Below, in pieces: positions 53,362 through 62,454 of a stretch of 64,000 nucleotides of DNA (its first letter is position 1; each line of letters begins with the position of its first letter). The notes beneath the pieces are model-generated. The model had not been told where the DNA came from. It saw only the letters and a list, made by a program, of their open reading frames with translations, and ran no database searches. The position numbers and the translations under genes are program-made. The stretch is taken from positions 62,001-126,000 of the forward strand of contig JAJDBM010000036.1 in the NCBI GenBank assembly GCA_029261355.1. Reading direction: 5' to 3'. Source of the stretch: Nitrospirales bacterium (GTDB lineage: Bacteria > Nitrospirota > Nitrospiria > Nitrospirales > UBA8639).

Positions 53362-54168
53362 GTGACGAAAACTGACCTTCAGTCCCGCCCACTTGTCATT
53401 CTTGGAGCGGGTTATACCGGTGCATTTCTGTATCCTCTCGCGAAAGCTCAAGGCTGGCAAACCTATGCGACCAGCAGGAATCCAGCTAGCCATCTCCCCT
53501 ATGTTGCAGAAGCCGACCGTTTGACCTTTGATTTACAGGACTCAGAAACCTGGGCACAGATCCCCCAACAAGCCCATCTACTTTGGTGCTTCCCTGCCAT
53601 TCCTCAAGACACAGTCAGACGTTTCATTCACCAACGCTCAAGCAACCAAGGACGGCTGATTATTCTTGGAAGCACCTCAGCCTATGGACGAGAACAAACA
53701 CTTCCAGTTGACGAACAGACATCTCTGGACCTTGCTCTCCCGCGTGTTCAAAGTGAAGAATACTTCAGGGAAATGCATGGAGCTATTATCTTACGACTTG
53801 CTGGTCTCTATGGACCAGGTCGTCACGTATTAGATTGGATGCGAAAAGGGAAAATTAAAAATACGGATAAATTTGTCAACCTTATTCATATTGATGACGT
53901 CGCTGCTATTTGCTTAGCCGCACTTGAAACCTCCGATGTCGGCGAGGATTATGTGGTCAGTGATGGGATACCTCGACAATGGTCGGAAATCTTTTCAATT
54001 GCTTCGCAACGATGGCAGATGGATTACCCCACACAGCCACCAACAACACAAATAGGAAAACGTCTGAACATTAACAAGATTAAAACCACATTCAACTATA
54101 CGTTTCGACATCCTAATCTATACCAAGCTCTCGATGACATTGAGTTACATCGCCAGCATTCTTCTTAA
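53362..54168 (+). CDS. NAD(P)-binding SDR-like protein
   Basis: A 268-residue protein that starts with GTG. The N-terminal VILGAGYTGAFLYPLAKAQG is a GxGxxG Rossmann site; LIILGSTSAYGREQTLPVDE, IILRLAGLYGPGRHVLDWMR and NLIHIDDVAAICLAALE follow the pattern of YeeZ-like atypical SDR epimerases. The usual YxxxK is not seen (SEEYFRE only), as in many YeeZ-type proteins. Substrate unknown. Confidence 0.8.
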   Translation: MTKTDLQSRPLVILGAGYTGAFLYPLAKAQGWQTYATSRNPASHLPYVAEADRLTFDLQDSETWAQIPQQAHLLWCFPAIPQDTVRRFIHQRSSNQGRLIILGSTSAYGREQTLPVDEQTSLDLALPRVQSEEYFREMHGAIILRLAGLYGPGRHVLDWMRKGKIKNTDKFVNLIHIDDVAAICLAALETSDVGEDYVVSDGIPRQWSEIFSIASQRWQMDYPTQPPTTQIGKRLNINKIKTTFNYTFRHPNLYQALDDIELHRQHSS

Positions 54169-54471
54169 ACTCATCATTCCTACAAAAATCCCTCTTCTTA
54201 TCCACATCATGCATCCTTCGGTGAAGACGCTATGGACTGCCCCCTCCTAAGAGATAACCAAGTCTCTTCAATCATATTCATAGATGACCGAGAGCAACAC
54301 AAAGACCGTCGATGATGGAGGTGTTCGTACTTCTGAAATTGTCAATTACGGACATCGAAGATAACTCGGCAGGAGAGCACAGGAAAGAAAGATCATCACA
54401 AGGACGAATGGCCTAAGGTATCAAAAGAAATTGAAGACAGCTGAATTTTCGTCCACTTGTTTTTGAGATCG
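54169..54471. other. Convergent intergenic region
   Basis: About 300 bases between convergent genes. No gene, repeat or clear terminator was recognised. Confidence 0.5.
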
Positions 54472-55992
54472 TTAACGAAACACCAAAAGAAGGCTCAACA
54501 ATAAGACGAGATTATTGAGCGCATGCGCCAAAATTCCAGGCCACAGGCTACCAGTCTTTTCATAGGCCCATGCCCAAAGAAATCCACTCCACCATACGGC
54601 TACGAAACCAACAAGTCCATATCCATGCACAATAGAAAAAATGGCTGCACTCAACATCGCTGAGACAACCCACCCAAATCGACGCCGCAAGCTGCCAAAC
54701 ACAATGCCTCGAAAAATACATTCTTCAAATATTGGTGCGAGTACGGCCACTTCAAGAAATAAAATAATGATACCGCTGGTCCCACCCCAGACTAAACTAT
54801 CATTGAACCATTCAGTCCAATGGGTTGCTCTGCCAAGCGCCTTCCCTCCAAGGCTGATTACCACATCTCCGAACATACCACAGGCGAATAACGCCAGAAC
54901 CGTTAAGACAAGCATTCCGACTTTACCAGCGCGTACATGAAGGCCTAAGACTTCACTTAACGAAAGCCCCTTAGGTTGCAAAAGATAATAGTACAGCAGA
55001 AAGGGAATAGGCGCGTATAGCAGGATAGAGCTAATTAGCTCCATGATTTTCGAATCCACCGCTCCATCGATCACACTGAAGTAGGCACCTAACAACACAC
55101 CAAGACCCGACAATAATAACAGGGTGAAGGCACCTCCTCTCATTAACACTGCAAACCCATCACGCCCAAACCATGGAGGCGGTAGCGATGCATGGCTCAT
55201 CATGAGAACACCACTCCCCTTCTGATAGCGAAACCACATCATGAGTAATAATGCCAATCCGCCCAGCACAGCGAGACTCATCTCAGTCAATACCAATACA
55301 CGATCTTGCCAAAAGAGAAGATTGACTCGGGTTTCAATGGCATCATGTATACGACTCTCTAAACTCACATCATCAGCTCGCTTAGCGAGCTGCAGTGCCA
55401 ACCGACTGTAAAACCAATTATCAGGCACCTCTTCAGCTAAACGTGCTTGTAACATCGTCATGTCCTCAACACTCGATGTTTGCACACCATACGCAGTCGT
55501 GAGCATCGTCTGAAAAAGTGGAAACGGCTCGGATCGCTCATCCCATGATTCAATTCGAACGTTCAGTCCCTCCAACTCTCCAGCCTCCGCCTCCAATAAC
55601 GCGGCGTAGAGAGATGACAAGGGATCACTCGATGTGTTGGTGAGTTCATCATACCAACCAATCAATGGCGTTGAAGGATCCTCATCACCATTCAGTATCT
55701 GATACAGAGATTGCTGCCAAGGAGGGGCCTGTTCATGCAAGGACTCAAGGTCCATCGACCGAGTCACGATATGCGCCAGCGCGCGTTCGGGATTTTCAAC
55801 ATGCTCAATGGAGGTCAGGGAATCATACGACCAAACCAGTAATCCCATTCCTGCAGCAACCAACGCGGTACATATGATGGTCCAAGCGAGTGAAAAACCG
55901 ACTGGATGATCTTCATTAATATTCGAACATCCCCCTTCTTCGATCGGCGTCGTTAACTCTATCGTTGTATTCGATTCATGCTCCACTGTCAT
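54472..55992 (-). CDS. CPBP-family intramembrane protease with long N-terminal domain
   Basis: A 506-residue membrane protein. One helix near the N-terminus (WTIICTALVAAGMGLLVWSY), a periplasmic helical domain of about 180 residues, then about eight helices. The CPBP (Abi/CAAX-like) motifs are at the C-terminus: APIFEECIFRGIVFGSLRRR (EExxxR), AIFSIVHGYG (FxxxH) and GILAHALNNLVLL (HxxxN). The periplasmic part is an unusual addition to the common CPBP protein of about 250 residues. Glutamic endopeptidases of this family cut within membranes; the substrate is unknown. Confidence 0.88.
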   Translation of the reverse strand: MTVEHESNTTIELTTPIEEGGCSNINEDHPVGFSLAWTIICTALVAAGMGLLVWSYDSLTSIEHVENPERALAHIVTRSMDLESLHEQAPPWQQSLYQILNGDEDPSTPLIGWYDELTNTSSDPLSSLYAALLEAEAGELEGLNVRIESWDERSEPFPLFQTMLTTAYGVQTSSVEDMTMLQARLAEEVPDNWFYSRLALQLAKRADDVSLESRIHDAIETRVNLLFWQDRVLVLTEMSLAVLGGLALLLMMWFRYQKGSGVLMMSHASLPPPWFGRDGFAVLMRGGAFTLLLLSGLGVLLGAYFSVIDGAVDSKIMELISSILLYAPIPFLLYYYLLQPKGLSLSEVLGLHVRAGKVGMLVLTVLALFACGMFGDVVISLGGKALGRATHWTEWFNDSLVWGGTSGIIILFLEVAVLAPIFEECIFRGIVFGSLRRRFGWVVSAMLSAAIFSIVHGYGLVGFVAVWWSGFLWAWAYEKTGSLWPGILAHALNNLVLLLSLLLVFR

Positions 55993-56200
55993 GCCCTTTT
56001 TATTTCACAAAACGACTGAGTACCCAAGAATATATATTCGCGAACACTCCGATTACCTTTCACATTCCATGCAGTATAACATGCAGCTATGGCGCTCTCG
56101 TTTATCACAAAATAGCTTTCGTTTCACACCTACCTGACTTTCAACAAAGCACCCACATTTCCATTAGCCTCTGCCCCTCTGCATTCGATACAATGAGGCC

Positions 56201-57418
56201 ATGTCTTCCACGGCTCAATCCCTGAATCCGTTACCAGAACTCAACCCCTCTCGTCGCTTGCTGCTTGGGCCAGGTCCGAGCATGGTCCATCCTCGTGTAT
56301 TGAAAGCCATGTCGACTCCCCTGATTGGTCATCTCGACCCAGAGTTTCTTGTCATCATGGATGAAATTCAAGAATCCTTGCGATGGCTCTTTCGTACAAC
56401 TAATACGTTAACTCTCCCAATCTCAGGGACTGGCTCGGCCGCTATGGAAGCGGCCATTGTCAATTTGGTCGAACCAGGTGACCAAGTTATTGTGGGTGTG
56501 AATGGAGTCTTTGGATCTCGAATGGCCTCAATGGTTGAACGTTGCGGAGGACGTGCCATTCGAGTGGAAATTCCTTGGGGAAAACCGATCGAGCCAGAAC
56601 GTATTGAACAACAATTACAGACCTGTCAACCAGTCAAGGCTGTCGCCATTGTCCATGCCGAAACATCGACAGGAACATTACAACCTCTTGATTCAATCGG
56701 CCAATTATGTCAACAACATAAGGCATTGTTTATCGTTGATGCGGTCACCTCTCTCGCCGGCATGGAGGTTAACGTTGATGATTGGCATATCGACGCCTGT
56801 TATAGCGCTACCCAAAAATGTATGAGCTGTCCTCCGGGAGTCGCACCCCTCACCTTCAGCGAGAATGCTGTGGCCCACATTCGCAATCGAAAATCTTCAT
56901 GCACGAGCTGGTACCTTGATTGTTCGTTGATCTCGGATTACTGGAATGGGACGACACGAACCTATCATCACACCGCACCCATCTCAATGGCATACGCCCT
57001 TCGTGAGTCTCTCCGCCTAATTCAAGAGGAAGGTCTCGAAGCACGAATTGTTCGTCACCAGCGAAACATTCAGGCTTTAATAGCTGGACTCCGAACATTT
57101 GGATTTGAATTCTTACCTACGATTCCCTATCAACTCACGACATTGCTCTGCGTCACTCTGCCGTCGTTCATTGATGATCTCAAGGTACGAAAAGCCCTAC
57201 TCAATGATTTCCACATTGAGATAGGCGGAGGTCTCGGATCTTTGGCAGGAAAGGTCTGGCGCATCGGACTGATGGGAGAATCCTCTCGTGAGGAACACGT
57301 CCTGACATTGCTCTCTGCGTTAGAACGCCTTCTTTCACGAGAGACTGACGTCCCAACGTTGGGAACATCAATTCAAAGCGCTCTTGAATCGTTCCAACAA
57401 TCAAACAACTTCAAATAA
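56201..57418 (+). CDS. AGXT-like alanine-glyoxylate/serine-pyruvate aminotransferase
   Basis: A 405-residue class V aminotransferase. LLLGPGPSMVHPRVLKAMST and PISGTGSAAMEAAIVNLVEP are the substrate and cofactor loops. FIVDAVTSLAGMEVNVDDWH has the PLP-contacting Asp, and CYSATQKCMSCPPGVAP the PLP lysine. The enzyme uses PLP to convert glyoxylate to glycine, or serine to hydroxypyruvate; in autotrophs it serves photorespiratory-type or C1 metabolism. The ATG at 56201 lies 208 bases from the divergent protease gene. Confidence 0.9.
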   Translation: MSSTAQSLNPLPELNPSRRLLLGPGPSMVHPRVLKAMSTPLIGHLDPEFLVIMDEIQESLRWLFRTTNTLTLPISGTGSAAMEAAIVNLVEPGDQVIVGVNGVFGSRMASMVERCGGRAIRVEIPWGKPIEPERIEQQLQTCQPVKAVAIVHAETSTGTLQPLDSIGQLCQQHKALFIVDAVTSLAGMEVNVDDWHIDACYSATQKCMSCPPGVAPLTFSENAVAHIRNRKSSCTSWYLDCSLISDYWNGTTRTYHHTAPISMAYALRESLRLIQEEGLEARIVRHQRNIQALIAGLRTFGFEFLPTIPYQLTTLLCVTLPSFIDDLKVRKALLNDFHIEIGGGLGSLAGKVWRIGLMGESSREEHVLTLLSALERLLSRETDVPTLGTSIQSALESFQQSNNFK

Positions 57419-57887
57419 ACCATCAAGACTCATTCAACACGTCACCCCCATAAAGACCCTGCATCTATCTGCATTTTCTACCTATTACTCCCCTTGGGTA
57501 ACAACGACAAGAATTGAGTGACGTTCGTTCTATAAAGTCTTGACTTTTGGTATAGATCAGCATCTAATCAAAGAGTAAAGTAGCCGACGTCGATCCAGGA
57601 GGAATCGGAAATCGATGCCTTCAATAACAACAGCACGTCACGTAAAGCCCTTCGTTACACCTATGTACGATGGGCTTTTGTGTTTCTAGAACGAATTCTA
57701 ATCGTGGTGCCGTCTCAATATTCTCATGATGATTATGGATATAGATTGTACAATTGAAGATTAGGCACATGAAGCTGAACGGATAAACCGTAAGAGTTGC
57801 AGATGATGTGCAGAAGATGGGATCAGTATTCGGTCGATGAAAACAGTCACTTCTTATCACTCAATTCTTTAACAGAGGAGGGACAAG
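57419..57887. other. Intergenic region upstream of the response regulator
   Basis: About 470 bases. A 24-codon frame (57615-57689) follows an AGGAGG at 57598-57603 but with wide spacing; otherwise no gene is seen. The stretch before the regulator carries a GAGGAGGG ribosome-binding site close to its start. No certain promoter. Confidence 0.5.
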
Positions 57888-58322
57888 ATGTCTGAATCTA
57901 ACTCAGCGGGTATGTTCAGTGGTCGAAAGTCAGAAGGTCTCGTGCTTGTTGTCGATGACGAACCTGATGTCAGAAAAGTCGTACGTATGACCTTAGAAAA
58001 ATCCGGGTATACCGTACTCGAAGCAGAAGATGGAGAAAAAGCCATTGCCGAGATGAAAAAAGATGAAAACTCGCTCCTATTGAGTCTCATTATCACAGAC
58101 ATTCGCATGCCAAATATGAATGGCATTGACGTGATTAATTATTACAGAAAAGAATGGCCTAGCGTCCCGCTCATTGTCCTCACCGGCTTTCCAGATATGG
58201 ATATGGCGACATCCATGTTACAGCACGGCATTGCCGATTATCTTGTCAAACCTGTGGAAGCAGAGAAGTTACGATCCTCCGTATCCAAGACCTTGGAAAA
58301 ACGTGAAGTCCATGGGTTTTAA
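57888..58322 (+). CDS. Single-domain response regulator
   Basis: A 144-residue CheY-like protein: LVLVVDDEPDVRKVVRMTLE (acidic pocket), LSLIITDIRMPNMNGIDVIN (phospho-acceptor Asp) and DYLVKPVEAEKLRSSV (Lys). No output domain. It likely receives phosphate from the kinases encoded downstream, the first 259 bases away. GAGGAGGG lies before the ATG. Confidence 0.93.
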   Translation: MSESNSAGMFSGRKSEGLVLVVDDEPDVRKVVRMTLEKSGYTVLEAEDGEKAIAEMKKDENSLLLSLIITDIRMPNMNGIDVINYYRKEWPSVPLIVLTGFPDMDMATSMLQHGIADYLVKPVEAEKLRSSVSKTLEKREVHGF

Positions 58323-58422
58323 TAATAGGAAACTATAGCTTTTTCACGAGAAGAGGAATGAACCTTCATGATCTAATACTGTGTGTTTGCCTAGATTAGA
58401 CCATCTATCGTTCTCAATTATT

Positions 58423-58454
58423 TGCAGCCCTCCAGATGACATGGGAGGGCTGCA
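58423..58454 (+). terminator. Hairpin after the response regulator gene
   Basis: TGCAGCCCTCC and GGAGGGCTGCA form a perfect 11-base-pair stem with a 10-base loop, about 100 bases after the stop. There is no T-run on either side; it could be a Rho-dependent or mRNA-stabilising element. Confidence 0.45.
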
Positions 58455-58581
58455 GTCAGAAACACGCATAGGGTTCTCCTCTTCAACTCAGCCTAATATC
58501 TGACATTTCGAGAATGCGTCTTCATTCCTTCTCGTTTCCATGTCCCGTTGACCTCTTTCATTATCATGAAAAATATGGGAA

Positions 58582-59613
58582 ATGAACAACACAGATCAAA
58601 CGAATATTGTCATATTGGGTGCCGGTAAAGGCGGAACTGCTCTCCTTGATCTATTCACTCGTCTTCCTGGAGTGACGGTTGTTGGGATTTCAGACCAGAA
58701 CCCTGCAGCGCCTGCACTTGAGTATGCAAAGCGATTGAATATCCCCATTACTCAGGACCCAGTCCAACTCATCCGTCATCCCGGCACTCATCTCATTGTG
58801 AATGTGACAGGAGACCCCGACATAAATGAGCAGGTCAATACACACAAACATCCAGAAACAGAGATGCTAGGTGGAGCGGCATCTAAAGTCCTCTGGGATC
58901 TGGTCCAAGATGAATCTCAGATGCAAGCTCAATTATTTCAAGCTGAAAAGCTTGCGGGGATGGGGACATTCGCCTCTGGCATTGCACATGATATCAATAA
59001 CCCCCTCTACATTTTGTTGGCATTTTCAGAAAATATTTTAGAAGAGACAGATCTTCCCACTATCCATAAACAAGCCAGAAGCATTATTGCCGCCGGCAAA
59101 CGGATCCAAAGTATTAGTCAAAAAATCACGCAATATACACGGGCGGCCAAAGTACAAGATGCCGTTTCTATCAACGTCAATTCCACACTCGATGAGGCAT
59201 TGAACATTGCTCAATTTGCTACCATGCTTCAAGATATTTCCATTATCAGAAATTATGAAGACAACCTTGAGGTGCTCGCCAACTCCGAAGAGCTGTTTCA
59301 GGTCTTTGTCAATCTCATGACAAATGCCATTCATGCTATGGAAGGCAAAGGTACTCTGACAGTCACATCTTACCATGAAGACAGTTTCGGGAAAATTTCC
59401 ATTGCCGACACGGGTAGTGGAATACCAGATGAAAATCTCTCAAAAATATTTGAGCCATTCTTTACAACCAAACCAAAAGGTGAAGGCACTGGATTGGGCT
59501 TACATAACGCAAGGGCCATTATAAAAAAATATCGAGGCGACCTCTCGGTAGAAAGTACAATTCGACAAGGCACCACATTTGTGATTGAACTCCCGTACGC
59601 AACCAGCAAATAA
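58582..59613 (+). CDS. Histidine kinase with N-terminal NAD-binding Rossmann domain
   Basis: A 343-residue cytoplasmic protein. Residues 1-105 form a Rossmann-like domain: TNIVILGAGKGGTALLDLFT (GxGxxG), VVGISDQNPAAPALEYAK, LIRHPGTHLIVNVTGDP. This resembles the nucleotide half of GFO/IDH-type or aspartate-dehydrogenase-like proteins. Residues 120-340 are a NtrB-type kinase: GMGTFASGIAHDINNPLYIL (phospho-His136), LMTNAIHAM, FEPFFTTKPKGEGTGLGLHN. No membrane helix. NAD(H), or a similar nucleotide, is therefore a likely signal, but that is inferred. It follows the single-domain regulator, its probable target, and precedes a second kinase. Confidence 0.88.
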   Translation: MNNTDQTNIVILGAGKGGTALLDLFTRLPGVTVVGISDQNPAAPALEYAKRLNIPITQDPVQLIRHPGTHLIVNVTGDPDINEQVNTHKHPETEMLGGAASKVLWDLVQDESQMQAQLFQAEKLAGMGTFASGIAHDINNPLYILLAFSENILEETDLPTIHKQARSIIAAGKRIQSISQKITQYTRAAKVQDAVSINVNSTLDEALNIAQFATMLQDISIIRNYEDNLEVLANSEELFQVFVNLMTNAIHAMEGKGTLTVTSYHEDSFGKISIADTGSGIPDENLSKIFEPFFTTKPKGEGTGLGLHNARAIIKKYRGDLSVESTIRQGTTFVIELPYATSK

Positions 59614-59632
59614 GAAGCCCCCATTCACATTC

Positions 59633-62098
59633 ATGAATACAACTCATCATCAAAAGTCTACCCCTCAAGTCAAACGAGGACTCAAACGTAAACTGATTGT
59701 CTCCATGATCCTTGTTGGATCCCTCCCTCTGATCATTGGGTTGGTAATGGCATTTTTGCAAGGCACCAAAGAAATTCGAGAGGTCAGCGGTACGAGCTTT
59801 AAAGCCTTGGCTTCAGAAACTGCAAGCAAAATTGACCTGATTCTGAGTGAAGAACTAGCCTACACATCTCAAATTACCACAGACGTGGCTATCATCAGGG
59901 CCTTAAAGACTCACCGTGATCAGCTTTTGGATTATCGCGATGATGCACTTGAAGTACTGACAACTCGAGAAGAAAAGTCCTGGACTGATCACGATCCAGA
60001 TTTCATCAAACAACTCACCAAAAACACCCTAGCCCTCCTCCTCCAACAATACTCGGACGGATCATACGTTGACCCTAGGCACCCCATTCCTATCGTCACT
60101 CGTTCAGCCACACGAGGACTCTTTATTACTGACATTGCAGGACGCATTATCGCGACTATTAACACCAATGTCTCATATACCCATGCCCAGGAATTATGGT
60201 GGAAAGGGGCATTTAAGAATGGAGTCGGCCAACCGTATATTGAAAACGTCAAATTTAATGAGAAAATTGAAGCCTATACCTTTACCCTCTCCCTCCCAAT
60301 CATGGATAGCATTCGCGATCAGGTGGTTGGGGTACTCCATCGTATCTACGATGCAAAAGAGTTTTTCGCCCCCTCCATTGAAAGCATTCGATTTGGCACA
60401 ACTGGGCATGTCATGCTGATCGATGGGTCAGGGAAAGTCCTCAGTTGCCCAGTACTTCCCACAGGCACGAGCCTCAGTGACCCAAATCTCATTCCCTTAG
60501 TTACCCCCCTGCATAAGGGCTGGACAGCGGCTCCTAGTGACGGCCATGGCGGATTGGACTCTTCAATTATAGGGTTTGCCCCTCTTCCCACGATAAGCCG
60601 GATAACGCAATCCTCAACCGGCATGGGTTGGCACATGTTCGTCTGGCAATCCTCTGAAGAGCTCTTTGCTCCGATCGAACATCTCTTTACATGGATTTCC
60701 GTCTTCGGTCTGCTATCGGTTGCCTTACTTGCCACACTAGGAGCCATTGCCGCGGGAAGAATTGTCACCCCCGTTCGTCAACTTCAAGAAGCCGCAAAAC
60801 TTATTGGACGTGGACAATGGCAAGAACCAATCAACATTCAAACACATGACGAACTTGAAGAATTGGCTGACGAAATGAATCGGATGAATCAGCAATTAGC
60901 TTCAACCTTTGCAGGACTGGAAAGCGAAGTAGAGCAAAAAGCGCAGGAAGTCCAATATCTTCAGGAGTCAACCTCGCAGATTCTTGATAGTATCCCAGAT
61001 CCTGTGATTATGTTAAATCACAATCAAGAAATTCGGTACATGAATCGGGCCTCGAAAGACGCACTACTCCTGAAGACCAACGGGCATATTGAAGGAACGT
61101 CACTGTTTCATGTCCTTAAAACTGATCCCTCGACAACCAAACGACTTACTGAAGAATTTCAATTGATTGGGGGAGACTTTGGCAAGAATGAAACATCAAA
61201 TTCTGCATCACACACGACATCACCCCAACAATTTAAAGACCCCCTCGAACAACAATCTGATTGGAGCACGGGTTCCGATGGTCAAGAGTTTCACCTCAAC
61301 AATCAAACTTTCCGCTACGAATGGTTTACCGTCAAAGCTCGACCTGGACATGACACAGGAATTGGATTGGTGTTTAGAGATATGACTAAAGAAAGTCGCT
61401 TACAGGATCGCCTCATTAAAGAAGAAAAGCTGGCAAGCTTGGGCGTGCTGAGTGCAGGAATTGGCCATGAACTGAATAACCCTCTCGTCGGCGTCATTGG
61501 TCTTGGGGAAGCCATTCAACAAGAAGACAATCCAAGTCAGATGAAAGAATATGCCGGTAATATCGTTCAGCATGGACGCCGTATGGCATCCATCATTAAA
61601 GACTTCAGCGGTTTGGCCGCGTCACAATGGAATGACCAATTGACGCAAGTGAATATACAGGAACAATTGGACTATGTCCTTCAGGCTATCCAACAGACTC
61701 ATGACACCTCCTCCTTGAACATCATCACTCACTATGATTTCCCCTCAAGTCTCCACGTCAACCCACAAGAACTCAATCAAGCGTTCACCCATGTGGTAAC
61801 CAATGCAGTTCAGGCCATGGACGAAAATGGCACGCTTACTCTCAACACTACACTCACAAATGATGGCATACACATTACCATCAGCGATACAGGACCCGGC
61901 ATTCCTCGAACACAATTATCTAAAATTTTTGATCCATTTTTTACGACCAAACAACAGGGCATCGGTGCAGGTCTTGGACTAACGATTGCACGACGCATTA
62001 TCCAAAAGTATGGGGGACGAATCCAGATTCTTAGCCATGAGCATGAGGGCACGACCTGTCAGATCACATTCCCCTGCAATGAAACCGACTCGTCTTAG
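59633..62098 (+). CDS. Cache-HAMP-PAS sensor histidine kinase
   Basis: An 821-residue membrane kinase; the ATG at 59633 is preferred to a TTG at 59585. One helix (LIVSMILVGSLPLIIGLVMA), a periplasmic dCache-type domain (about 55-345, with LFITDIAGRIIATINTNVSY and FGTTGHVMLIDGSGKVLSCP), and a second helix (LFTWISVFGLLSVALLATLG). Then HAMP (AAKLIGRGQWQEPINIQTHD), PAS (ILDSIPDPVIMLNHNQEIRY) and a NtrB-like kinase (GVLSAGIGHELNNPLVGVIG; FDPFFTTKQQGIGAGLGLTI). Cache domains bind small metabolites. It lies 20 bases after the Rossmann-kinase gene. Confidence 0.93.
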   Translation: MNTTHHQKSTPQVKRGLKRKLIVSMILVGSLPLIIGLVMAFLQGTKEIREVSGTSFKALASETASKIDLILSEELAYTSQITTDVAIIRALKTHRDQLLDYRDDALEVLTTREEKSWTDHDPDFIKQLTKNTLALLLQQYSDGSYVDPRHPIPIVTRSATRGLFITDIAGRIIATINTNVSYTHAQELWWKGAFKNGVGQPYIENVKFNEKIEAYTFTLSLPIMDSIRDQVVGVLHRIYDAKEFFAPSIESIRFGTTGHVMLIDGSGKVLSCPVLPTGTSLSDPNLIPLVTPLHKGWTAAPSDGHGGLDSSIIGFAPLPTISRITQSSTGMGWHMFVWQSSEELFAPIEHLFTWISVFGLLSVALLATLGAIAAGRIVTPVRQLQEAAKLIGRGQWQEPINIQTHDELEELADEMNRMNQQLASTFAGLESEVEQKAQEVQYLQESTSQILDSIPDPVIMLNHNQEIRYMNRASKDALLLKTNGHIEGTSLFHVLKTDPSTTKRLTEEFQLIGGDFGKNETSNSASHTTSPQQFKDPLEQQSDWSTGSDGQEFHLNNQTFRYEWFTVKARPGHDTGIGLVFRDMTKESRLQDRLIKEEKLASLGVLSAGIGHELNNPLVGVIGLGEAIQQEDNPSQMKEYAGNIVQHGRRMASIIKDFSGLAASQWNDQLTQVNIQEQLDYVLQAIQQTHDTSSLNIITHYDFPSSLHVNPQELNQAFTHVVTNAVQAMDENGTLTLNTTLTNDGIHITISDTGPGIPRTQLSKIFDPFFTTKQQGIGAGLGLTIARRIIQKYGGRIQILSHEHEGTTCQITFPCNETDSS

Positions 62099-62454
62099 AT
62101 GAAGGATGATTGGAGGTGAATTACTTGGAATAGGGGACATTCAATGGGTGCTATGTGTGGAGGGTTCATGGTCCTCTACGTGAAAAATGATCATTTCCAC
62201 ACTTATCTAAACCGATAAGCCTGTCACAAAATCCTGTATTTACTGTTATAATTCTCATCCACTCAGTCCAAAACGTAAGTTCATCCTCAATGATAATTGA
62301 GAGGGATCGTGATTATGTTTCCACTGAATTCCAAATCATTATCTCTTTCATTCTCTGATCAACCTCACCTTCTCATCTGACATCTCGGAGGATTCTACTC
62401 TCAAATCTAAAAAAATCTTTTACTTTCAGGCATATTCGACCGAAAAGTAATAGT
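62099..62454. other. Intergenic region upstream of the malic enzyme gene
   Basis: About 355 AT-rich bases. No gene or recognisable hairpin. It likely carries the promoter of the malic enzyme gene. Confidence 0.5.

Noticed and set aside
57615-57689. 24-codon frame after an AGGAGG as a small protein
   Set aside because: Spacing to the ATG (about 12 bases) is too long and there is no further evidence.
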